Below are positions 1 through 6,120 of a DNA stretch of 10,866 nucleotides, one piece after another. A program made the translations under genes and the position numbers. Numbering within the stretch: the stretch's first letter is position 1; every line of letters begins with the position of its first letter. The notes under the pieces were generated by a model. It was not told the DNA's origin, ran no database searches, and worked only from the letters and a program-made list of their open reading frames with translations. The DNA is from an uncultured Rickettsiaceae bacterium (GTDB lineage Bacteria > Pseudomonadota > Alphaproteobacteria > Rickettsiales > Rickettsiaceae). Location: contig CAJQOE010000086.1 in assembly GCA_905479885.1 (NCBI GenBank), positions 1 through 10,866 of the forward strand. Direction: 5' to 3'.

Positions 1-651
1 AGCAGCAATTCTATTTTCAAGTTCTGCAATAGCAATAGTATTAGCTATGCTATTCTGAGCAATTAAACTTTGTTTTTGATTATAAAGATCAAGAAGAGCA
101 GGGTCATTGGCAAGTAGCTCTTGTTCACGTGCGGTAAATATTTCTTTTACCGCTTTTGTGTTGTTAATTAAGGCTAGTTCTGAGTTTGCATATTGAAATA
201 GCTCTCGAAGCTCTTCAAGATCCGTTTCAAATATGTCATCAAAATCATACACAGATAGAATATCAATACCTTGCGCTTCAAGAGCAGTAATTATTTGAAA
301 AGCTTGGTTTAAAAAAGCTTCTGCTTCTTGAGGGTTTACCCCTTCGCTTGCTGCGTCTGCTTTTGCTATTGTTATAAATTGGGTTTGAAGTTCGCCACCT
401 TTTAGCAAATCATCCAATAATAACCTTTGAGTCGCTGTATTTAGCTTGATATTATCTTGCTTAGGATTAATAGCGCCTGTCGTTATCTGGTTTTTTGTGA
501 ATTGCTCTAATGTAGAAAAATTATAATGATTTGCTTGAAAAGTAAAATCATTATTTCCATTGTAAACTAGATCTAAGACAGCCGCTTGTGCAATTTCTGA
601 CGAAATGATAGCTGACGATAAAACTGTAGTTAATAGTAACTTTTTGTTCAT
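1..651 (-). CDS. Partial Sec-exported protein of unknown function (3' end beyond the window)
   Basis: An open frame of 217 codons runs from ATG at 651 to the left edge with no stop, so only the N-terminal part is visible. A clear ribosome binding site (AAGGAG, 660-665) lies 8 nt before the ATG and supports this start. The first 23 residues form a Sec signal peptide: basic MNKK, then a hydrophobic stretch, with a likely cleavage after AQA. Next comes a short stretch rich in Asn, aromatic residues and Thr (about residues 25-60). The rest is acidic, rich in Glu, Gln, Ala and Leu, and mostly helical in character, with likely coiled-coil segments around residues 105-125 and 145-217. No catalytic motif or known family was recognised. 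Export to the periplasm, outer membrane or medium is inferred. It could be the start of a larger surface protein or autotransporter, but no barrel is visible. It has its own promoter candidate and is separated from hemF by 136 nt. Confidence 0.8.
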   Translation of the reverse strand, partial: MNKKLLLTTVLSSAIISSEIAQAAVLDLVYNGNNDFTFQANHYNFSTLEQFTKNQITTGAINPKQDNIKLNTATQRLLLDDLLKGGELQTQFITIAKADAASEGVNPQEAEAFLNQAFQIITALEAQGIDILSVYDFDDIFETDLEELRELFQYANSELALINNTKAVKEIFTAREQELLANDPALLDLYNQKQSLIAQNSIANTIAIAELENRIAA

Positions 652-702
652 TATTAATACTCCTTATAAATGTTAGTTATATTTTTTCTTGTTACTTAAT
701 AC

Positions 703-732
703 AGTATAATTAATAGCTTTGCAACTAATCAA
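703..732 (-). promoter_or_regulatory. Candidate sigma70 promoter for the exported-protein gene
   Basis: On the minus strand a -35-like TTGATT (727-732) and a -10-like TATACT (703-708) are separated by 18 nt. They lie about 50 nt ahead of the ATG at 651, in the AT-rich gap after hemF. The -10 matches the consensus at 5 of 6 positions and the -35 at 4 of 6. AT-rich DNA gives such matches by chance, so support is moderate. No convincing hairpin terminator for hemF was seen in the same gap (652-787). Confidence 0.35.
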
Positions 733-787
733 CAAATAAACAAAACAATTTAATAAAAAGAAATGCTTATCTTGTTGTAATTATTTT

Positions 788-1624
788 TTATGGCCATTTT
801 ACTTCGGGTGGGAGGGACATTAATATTGCTTCTACATTACCGCCCGTGGAGAGACCGAATGTAGTCCCGCGATCATATAACAAGTTAAATTCAACATAGC
901 GTCCGCGTTTTATTAGTTGATGTTCGCGCTGTTTATTATCCCAGTTTAGGTACATTTTGTTACGCACTATTTGTGGATATATTCCTAGAATAGCACGCCC
1001 TACATCGCGCGTGAAGGCAAAATCATCAGCAAAATTATTTGCTAAATAATCATAAAAAATCCCTCCTATTCCGCGGGGTTCGTTGCGGTGTTTTAGGTAA
1101 AAATACTCATCGCATTCTTTTTTGAATCTAGGATAATAGTCTGAATCATGTTGATCGCAAGCTGCTTTAAATGCATTATGGAATATTTCTGTTTCTGTTT
1201 GGTCTTCATACATAGGTGTTAAGTCAGCCCCACCACCAAACCAGCTTTTAGATGTTTCGATATAGCGAGTATTAAAATGTACAGCAGGCACTAGAGGCGA
1301 GCACATGTGCGCTACCATTGATACACCTGTTGCAAAAAATCTAGGATCTTCCTCGGCACCAGGTATTTTTTTTCTAAACTCTTCCGAGAATTCTCCATGT
1401 ACTGTCGAGATATTCACGCCAACTTTTTCAAAGACATTTCCGTGCATGATCGACATAATGCCGCCACCACCGCCTTCTCGATCCCAAGTGTTTTGTTTGA
1501 ATTTTCCTGGGGTGATGTTTTTTTCTTTCGCGAATTCTAATTCTATGTTTTCAAAAGCTGCGCATAAATCATTGCGTAATTCTTCAAACCATTTAGTTGT
1601 TAAAGTTCTCATATTCATTACCAT
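788..1624 (-). CDS. hemF: Oxygen-dependent coproporphyrinogen III oxidase
   Basis: HemF uses O2 to decarboxylate two propionates of coproporphyrinogen III, giving protoporphyrinogen IX, a late cytoplasmic step of heme synthesis. The 278 residues carry the family's motifs in order: WDREGGGGG (47-55), FEKVGVNISTVHG (65-77), the segment around HFNTRY (116-121), WFGGGADLTP (128-137), the Cys-Asp-x-His-Asp motif (156-160), the signature around YFYLKHRNEPRGIGGIFYD (174-192), and a C-terminal block with FNLLYDRGTTFGLSTGG (246-262) and SLPPEVKW at the end. Length is slightly below the roughly 300 residues of E. coli HemF, but both ends are intact. It is the last gene of the MFS-yraN-hemF run. The ATG at 1624 overlaps the yraN stop by 7 nt. 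The third codon, an ATG at 1618, overlaps that stop by 1 nt (TAATG) and is an equally plausible start. No strong Shine-Dalgarno is visible, so translational coupling to yraN is likely. Confidence 0.97.
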   Translation of the reverse strand: MVMNMRTLTTKWFEELRNDLCAAFENIELEFAKEKNITPGKFKQNTWDREGGGGGIMSIMHGNVFEKVGVNISTVHGEFSEEFRKKIPGAEEDPRFFATGVSMVAHMCSPLVPAVHFNTRYIETSKSWFGGGADLTPMYEDQTETEIFHNAFKAACDQHDSDYYPRFKKECDEYFYLKHRNEPRGIGGIFYDYLANNFADDFAFTRDVGRAILGIYPQIVRNKMYLNWDNKQREHQLIKRGRYVEFNLLYDRGTTFGLSTGGNVEAILMSLPPEVKWP

Positions 1625-1953
1625 GCATTTTTAATAATCAGAGGCCAGTGGTAAGGTCTTATTACCGCTAAATCAAAGCGTATATCATAATTTGTATATT
1701 GTAAATTCTGAGCTAAAAATAATTCGGCCGCGCGTTTGATGCGCATTTGTTGGTCTTGCGATATTATTCCTTCATGCAGCCCATTTTTGCGTGCTTTTAC
1801 TTCGATAAATACTAGTTGTTTGCCGCGCAGAGCTATTAAGTCAATTTCACCAACATAGGTTTTCCTTCTTTGGTGCAATATATTGTAGAAGCGTATTTTA
1901 TATAATATTAAGACGATATATTCAGCGAGTATACCTAGTCTATATTTCTTCAT
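1618..1953 (-). CDS. yraN: YraN/UPF0102 family protein (restriction-endonuclease-like fold)
   Basis: A 111-residue protein of the conserved YraN (UPF0102) family, whose members have an endonuclease-like fold and no firmly assigned cellular role; links to DNA processing or recombination have been proposed. The diagnostic core is visible. GEIDLIA at residues 35-41 supplies Glu36 and Asp38, and FIEVKAR at 49-55 supplies Glu51 and Lys53, giving the D...ExK pattern of this nuclease fold. The N-terminus has the usual G...AE...L pattern (LGILAEY), and the region around DQQMRIKRAAELFL (67-80) is the conserved helix. Length is typical. It overlaps the end of the upstream MFS gene by 4 nt (ATGA) and is tightly joined to hemF, so it is co-transcribed and probably translationally coupled. 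A purine-rich AAAGAAAA just ahead of the start may serve as a weak ribosome binding site. Nothing looks degraded. Confidence 0.92.
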   Translation of the reverse strand: MKKYRLGILAEYIVLILYKIRFYNILHQRRKTYVGEIDLIALRGKQLVFIEVKARKNGLHEGIISQDQQMRIKRAAELFLAQNLQYTNYDIRFDLAVIRPYHWPLIIKNAW

Positions 1954-3221
1954 ATTTTCTTTAAGTTGGCGTCTAGTAATTTCCTTATATCATGACGCAT
2001 AAAGTGGATAGTTATTAAGAACATACCTGAAGTTAGCATGATGTAAAAGGCTGGCGCATAATGCATTCCAGTGATTTCTAGTAGCCAGCGCGAAATTGCT
2101 GCCGAAGTGCCGCCAAATAAGGCGATGCCTAAATTATAACTAAATGCTACGCCCGAAAATCTTTGCTCGGGTGTAAATAGTGAGATAATGAATATATAAG
2201 CAGTGCCGGCGATAGATCCGCCAAGCATAGCCAACATGGTAAGTGCTATTATTTGCCTCCATGTGTCTTCACAGGACATTAACAATAAGGTCGGTAAAGC
2301 TAGCACAAATATAGCAATAGCAGCATAGGTTATCATTCTGAATCTTCCTATGTGGTCGGAAATGTAACCAGATAAAGGCATGCTCAGCATCATTACAATT
2401 GCAGAATAAGCTAAATATGATCGCGCTGTGGCATCGTCAAAATGCAAAACATTACAATGGTAAATATTGATATAAGTTTTAATTAGGTACACAACGCTGC
2501 TTGCACACGCGCCAAGGACAAATGTGATAAACATTGATTTTTTGGCCGTTTTAATCACATGAAAAAATGGTGATTTTAATGTTTGTTTTTTCTCCGCTAG
2601 CATTGTAAATATTGGTGTTTCGGCCACTCTTAGTCTAAAGTAAAATCCAACAATTCCCATCACTCCACCAAGCATAAAAGCTAGTCTCCATGCGAATTCA
2701 AGATCTGGTATCAAGGTAGCAAATAAAATGCCGATTAAAGTAGCAAATAGTGTGCCTGCTATATTTGAGGCATGCACTATGCCAGCAGTAAAGCCTGGCC
2801 TTAAATGTTGATAATGTTCTAAAATAAATATTGCCGCTCCCGCACCTTCGCCACTAATACATAGACCTTGGATTAGGCGCATTATTACTAGGATTAAGGG
2901 GGCTAAATAGCCTATTTGAGAGTAATCAGGGATAAGGCCGATGCTAAATGTGGGGATGGTCATGCCGAGCATAGAGGTAATAAGCGAAACCCGCCTACCA
3001 TGCCTATCGGCAATATAGCCAAAAATTATGCCTCCAATTGGGCGTGTGACAAATCCAACTGCAAAAACTCCTAGGCTTGATAACACCTGCACTACTTCGT
3101 TATCACCAGGAAAAAAAGCCTTGCCTATAGCAAGCGAAAATACGGCATATACCGTAAAATCATAATATTTCAGGACATTCCCTGAAATCGCAGATAGAAA
3201 AATGGATCTACGTTTGCTCAT
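1950..3221 (-). CDS. MFS transporter, metabolite:H+ symporter (ProP/ShiA-like) family
   Basis: A 423-residue, 12-helix inner-membrane carrier. Family features are clear. GNVLKYYDFTVY (14-25) matches the conserved N-terminal helix of metabolite:H+ symporters. RPIGGIIFGYIADRHGRR (60-77) is MFS motif A in the TM2-TM3 loop, RLIQGLCISGEG (115-126) is the TM4 motif, and WRLAF..GG (179-187) followed by R and ETPIF (201-205) is the mid-protein block typical of this family. A second motif A, GYISDHIGRFR, lies at 285-295. Relatives carry proline/betaine (ProP), shikimate, alpha-ketoglutarate or citrate with protons. The substrate here cannot be read from sequence; rickettsiae carry several ProP paralogues, so import of a host osmolyte or metabolite is the natural guess. 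It is the first gene of the operon with yraN and hemF. An AGGA (3231-3234) sits 9 nt before the ATG, and a strong promoter candidate lies just upstream. Confidence 0.93.
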   Translation of the reverse strand: MSKRRSIFLSAISGNVLKYYDFTVYAVFSLAIGKAFFPGDNEVVQVLSSLGVFAVGFVTRPIGGIIFGYIADRHGRRVSLITSMLGMTIPTFSIGLIPDYSQIGYLAPLILVIMRLIQGLCISGEGAGAAIFILEHYQHLRPGFTAGIVHASNIAGTLFATLIGILFATLIPDLEFAWRLAFMLGGVMGIVGFYFRLRVAETPIFTMLAEKKQTLKSPFFHVIKTAKKSMFITFVLGACASSVVYLIKTYINIYHCNVLHFDDATARSYLAYSAIVMMLSMPLSGYISDHIGRFRMITYAAIAIFVLALPTLLLMSCEDTWRQIIALTMLAMLGGSIAGTAYIFIISLFTPEQRFSGVAFSYNLGIALFGGTSAAISRWLLEITGMHYAPAFYIMLTSGMFLITIHFMRHDIRKLLDANLKKI

Positions 3222-3247
3222 TTAGCTTAGTCCTAATTATGTATTAA

Positions 3248-3268
3248 TGTTCAGGATTATAATGAACA
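3248..3268. promoter_or_regulatory. Operator-like inverted repeat TGTTCA-N9-TGAACA over the -10 box
   Basis: A perfect 6-bp inverted repeat (TGTTCA at 3248-3253, TGAACA at 3263-3268) with a 9-nt spacer brackets the TATAAT of the operon promoter. The position would suit a dimeric repressor. No regulator is encoded nearby, and a 6-bp repeat in AT-rich DNA can occur by chance. Confidence 0.3.
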
Positions 3269-3283
3269 AAAAGCATTTGTGAA
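3256..3283 (-). promoter_or_regulatory. Sigma70-type promoter for the MFS-yraN-hemF operon
   Basis: On the minus strand TTCACA (3278-3283; 5 of 6 consensus positions) is followed after 16 nt by a perfect TATAAT (3256-3261). Transcription would begin about 25-30 nt before the MFS ATG, leaving a short leader that contains the AGGA ribosome binding site. It is the best promoter match I found in the window. Confidence 0.55.
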
Positions 3284-3324
3284 ATAAAATTTGGATTATT
3301 TTTAAATTAATCTAGATGAGATAG

Positions 3325-4086
3325 CTAGATATCGAAGTCAAATTTACTATCTACATAGGGTTCACGTACTAGTGTGAATTGCCACCAAACTTTATTATTA
3401 GGAATGAATCCATGGTTTTGCATAGACTCTCTTAAAAATTTACGGTTAGCCTGAGTTTGTAATGGAATAGATTCATTGGCATACTCGGAGAGAGGGTCAA
3501 ATAAATCATATGAGGTGCCCATATCCACGCTGCGATCATTCATGTAAACTAAATCTTTTTGATGTTTGTAAGATTTTTTTTGCTTTTTACAAGGTGAGCG
3601 TAAGCTTTCTTCTAACGGTATGATGCTGACATCCACTGTGCTGCCGCGCGCATGGGCAAATTTGTCTTTAATATAACCAACTTTTAATAAATCTACCTTA
3701 GTTAAATTAGGGTAATATTCATTTTTATTAATATTGTTCTTCTTATCTAAAAGCCATGCTTCAAGATGCTTATAAGTTTTTTGTGGATGATATGCATTAT
3801 ACACTACCAAAGAATAGCCGTACATAACAAGATCTTCCTGTACGTTACGCAGCGCCTCTGCCGCCTCTGCTGTCAGAACTGCACGTTGCCCACTGCATCC
3901 TTGAATTGGCTCACCAATGAGGTTTTCATTTTGATGATATCGCAAATTAACAATGATTGAAGGGTCAATATCATTTAGATAAACAAAGCCACCAGGTAAT
4001 TTAGGATCGCCTGTTTTTGCGCTAACGTTAAGGCTCAGGAGGCTTAATAGGCTTATTATTACTAGTTTTTTTATATTTAAATTCAT
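3325..4086 (-). CDS. VanX/DdpX-family D-Ala-D-Ala dipeptidase homologue, exported, probably catalytically altered
   Basis: A 253-residue protein of the D-alanyl-D-alanine dipeptidase family (peptidase M15D), zinc enzymes that cleave free D-Ala-D-Ala. The N-terminus is a Sec signal peptide with likely cleavage after VSA (residue 23), so the protein should act in the periplasm. Family landmarks are present: YYPNLTKVDLLKVGYI (124-139), the first zinc motif HARGSTVD with His145 and Asp152, GFIPNNKVWWQF (226-237), and the C-terminal REPY...FDF. Against VanX recalled from memory, catalytic Glu181 corresponds to Val233 and zinc ligand His184 to Gln236 (VWWQ instead of EWWH). Arg71 corresponds to His100 (YHP instead of YRP). 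The frame is intact and full length, so this looks like a pseudoenzyme or an altered enzyme, not a decayed gene. A divergent 471-nt gap separates it from the autotransporter; 103 nt separate its stop from the MFS start. No good Shine-Dalgarno is seen before the ATG at 4086. Confidence 0.88.
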   Translation of the reverse strand: MNLNIKKLVIISLLSLLSLNVSAKTGDPKLPGGFVYLNDIDPSIIVNLRYHQNENLIGEPIQGCSGQRAVLTAEAAEALRNVQEDLVMYGYSLVVYNAYHPQKTYKHLEAWLLDKKNNINKNEYYPNLTKVDLLKVGYIKDKFAHARGSTVDVSIIPLEESLRSPCKKQKKSYKHQKDLVYMNDRSVDMGTSYDLFDPLSEYANESIPLQTQANRKFLRESMQNHGFIPNNKVWWQFTLVREPYVDSKFDFDI

Positions 4087-4307
4087 CTAAAACTTCGGAT
4101 ATCTGCTGCATGTTAGTATAAATTAGAGGATAAGAATTAATATTTCGTTACTGCAAGTGAAAAGTGGTAGTTCATAACCTAAATTTTAAGTGGTAGAGGC
4201 GATATTAAGGGTTCAATATTATTAGTCACCACTAGGCAATATTACTAAGTTTATTCTTTCTTAAGCTTACGGCTAATAAGTCTAGAAAATTACTCAATAT
4301 GGATAAT

Positions 4308-4338
4308 TTGAGGTTCTTATAAATCATGTATATATAAT
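4308..4338 (+). promoter_or_regulatory. Weak candidate promoter for the autotransporter gene
   Basis: TTGAGG (4308-4313) and TATAAT (4333-4338) are 19 nt apart; a shifted TATATA (4331-4336) would give 17 nt. If used, the transcript would have an untranslated leader of about 210 nt containing both palindromes. A start site nearer the gene is equally possible, but no better pair was found there. Confidence 0.25.
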
Positions 4339-4395
4339 ATTATGACAATTATACTACAGATTAAAAGCGTAGAGAAAACAAAGTTGTTAAGTAAT

Positions 4396-4415
4396 TGGTT
4401 ATTAATTAGTAACCA
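4396..4415. repeat. 20-bp palindrome upstream of the autotransporter
   Basis: TGGTTATTAATTAGTAACCA reads as its own reverse complement except for one T/G pair. It lies about 140 nt ahead of the autotransporter ATG. It could be a dimeric operator or, in RNA, a hairpin in the leader. Confidence 0.45.
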
Positions 4416-4461
4416 CATAGACTAATTAATTCAGTGTATCTGTAGTTGTATGTTAAATGGT

Positions 4462-4471
4462 CGAATATTCG
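4462..4471. repeat. 10-bp perfect palindrome CGAATATTCG followed by a T-run
   Basis: A perfect palindrome 86 nt before the autotransporter start. It is followed after GTGTG by a run of seven T. It could be an operator or a weak terminator-like element in the leader; too short to decide. Confidence 0.3.
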
Positions 4472-4557
4472 GTGTGTTTTTTTAACGGGCTGTAATTAGT
4501 TTTTCGGCTGTATCGTAAAAAGATCAGAAATAAATAATAAATTCAAAGGATTATATA

Positions 4558-6120
4558 ATGATGACAAATAAAAACAAAAAAACTTTCCTGAAAAATTTCC
4601 TAACAACAGCCTCAGCTTTTGCCGTAATAGTTGGCGCCAGCGCGGATGCGATGGGAGCAGCGGCGGCAAGAAAGACGTCTGGAAATCCAGCTGCAGCTGC
4701 AGTTCTTAGCACGGGCGCTGGTTTTAGTGGAGGGGGCGGGGCGTTTGTTGCTGGATCAACTCTTGAGTTTGCTGTGGCCAAGGATGTAGATATGGATATT
4801 CCTGGCGTTAATATTTTAGCTGTGGATGTGCATGGTCAGAATCTGGCAGGCGGAGGTAAATATTTCAATATTTCAGAAAATGCTAGTATTGGTTCAATAG
4901 TAGATCTTGGCGCGGCAGGTAATGCTTTAGCCCTTCCAGCGGCAGCGAATAAAGCGCAAATAAAATACGCCGCTGTAAAAACGCTTACGTTAGATGGTAA
5001 AATAAGTGATGCTGTAGGTTTTGCTGCTGCTGCTTCTAATGCTCCTGTAGATAATTACTCAGCATTAGGAGAAATTGATTTTAATGGCCAGGTGGCACCT
5101 ACATTATCTATCAATGCTAATTCTGGTAATGCTATTACTCTTGATAATGCTAGCATAGCAAATGGCGCTGGTAATGGTGCAATACTTGATGTTAAGACAA
5201 ACTTAATTGTAAAAGATGCTTCATTTGCAACGATTGATAAGATAGATTTGACAGCGGGCAAGAGTTTAATAATTGATGCTGGTCAAAATGATATATCTAC
5301 CACAGCTACTTCTGTTTATACGTTTGGCAATGGTGATTCGACTTTAGCTTATAATGTTGATCTTAGAGGCGGTGCTAAAACAATAGATTTTTTGAATCAC
5401 GTTGTCGATAAAGGTGGAGTTGCAGATGAGAATTTTACAATTTCTTTCGGTGCTGTTGATGCCACTAATTCTGGCAAGGCCCTTACTATCGATGCTTCTG
5501 GTGTTGCTAAAGCTATCGGTACAAATAATACAAAACGTGCAAAAGAGCTTTCGTTAACAGGAACAGAAAATATAACTTTTTCTGCTAATATTGGTGTATT
5601 TGCAAAAAATATTAAACAAGCTGGTACTGGTGAAACGACTTTCACTAATCTTATTGATTCTGGAGCTGGCAGTACTCTAAACTTTACAGCAGCTGGTAAG
5701 ATTAAGTTTGCTGGAGTTGGAAATAATGCTATTGCAGCAGCTGATTTTATAGGTCAAGATGGTACTATTACTCTTGAAGACGGAGCCGATTTTCAGGGGA
5801 GTATAGATAGTACAGTCGCTAGTGCCGGTGATTTGGTAGTTGAAGGTGATACAACGGTGACAGGTGCAGTTGGTGCAACTAAGGCTCTAAACCTTGTAAA
5901 ATTAGATGGTGCTAATGGCAAAACAGGAATATTTACTGCTCAAGTAAAAACGAATAAACTAAACCTTTCAGCAGGCGCTGATGCACAATTTAACGGCGGT
6001 GCAGTAATTGGTAAACTAACAATAGGTAATGATAACTCGCGTGTTAAGATTGCTAATGCAACAACAGTCGAATTCACTGGTGCTGAGAATGTAACCTTTA
6101 AAGGTGGCGAGATGATATAG
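4558..6120 (+). CDS. Sca/OmpB-like autotransporter, N-terminal fragment (signal peptide and first part of passenger)
   Basis: This is the 520-residue N-terminal piece of the split autotransporter. ATG codons at 4558 and 4561 are both possible starts; AAAGGA (4545-4550) lies 7 or 10 nt upstream. A basic region (NKNKKTFLKNF) and a hydrophobic core precede a likely signal-peptidase site after AMGA, the same ending as in rickettsial OmpB. The mature part is low in charge and rich in Gly, Ala, Asn, Thr and Asp, with alternating hydrophobic residues, as expected of a beta-helical passenger. Two passenger modules with the GxxxxxxxL pattern start near 5512 and 5866. The frame ends GGEMI-stop at 6120, just after the point where the true frame moves to -1. 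Translated alone, this product has no barrel, so it would be exported to the periplasm but not displayed on the surface. Confidence 0.85.
   Translation: MMTNKNKKTFLKNFLTTASAFAVIVGASADAMGAAAARKTSGNPAAAAVLSTGAGFSGGGGAFVAGSTLEFAVAKDVDMDIPGVNILAVDVHGQNLAGGGKYFNISENASIGSIVDLGAAGNALALPAAANKAQIKYAAVKTLTLDGKISDAVGFAAAASNAPVDNYSALGEIDFNGQVAPTLSINANSGNAITLDNASIANGAGNGAILDVKTNLIVKDASFATIDKIDLTAGKSLIIDAGQNDISTTATSVYTFGNGDSTLAYNVDLRGGAKTIDFLNHVVDKGGVADENFTISFGAVDATNSGKALTIDASGVAKAIGTNNTKRAKELSLTGTENITFSANIGVFAKNIKQAGTGETTFTNLIDSGAGSTLNFTAAGKIKFAGVGNNAIAAADFIGQDGTITLEDGADFQGSIDSTVASAGDLVVEGDTTVTGAVGATKALNLVKLDGANGKTGIFTAQVKTNKLNLSAGADAQFNGGAVIGKLTIGNDNSRVKIANATTVEFTGAENVTFKGGEMI

Larger units (their letters stand above)
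4087..4557. other. 471-nt divergent intergenic region (regulatory, no gene seen)
   Basis: This AT-rich gap separates the minus-strand VanX-like gene from the plus-strand autotransporter, so it must hold both promoters. For the minus gene a lone -10-like TATACT (4115-4120) is visible without a convincing -35. For the plus gene the candidates lie near 4308-4338. It also holds two palindromes (4396-4415 and 4462-4471), a direct repeat AAGTGGTAG (4162-4170 and 4188-4196), and a direct repeat GGCTGTA (4489-4495 and 4507-4513). I found no credible ORF or RNA gene in it. Confidence 0.6.

Noticed and set aside
1305..1634. Plus-strand frame of 109 codons opposite hemF
   Set aside because: It lies wholly over the well-supported hemF gene and looks like its antisense shadow.
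3766..3960. Plus-strand frame of 64 codons opposite the VanX-like gene
   Set aside because: It is antisense to a gene with clear family motifs and has no supporting features of its own.
4687..4705. GCAGCT-type short tandem repeat near the start of the autotransporter, considered as a phase-variation tract
   Set aside because: It only encodes a short Ala run, and the unit is a multiple of three, so copy changes would not shift the frame.
6096..6104. CTTTAAAG as a slippery site for programmed -1 frameshifting in the autotransporter
   Set aside because: Slipping back by one at TTT AAA would enter a frame that meets TAA at 6099-6101 at once, and the heptamer does not fit the X XXY YYZ rule. No slippery heptamer was seen between 6102 and 6117.
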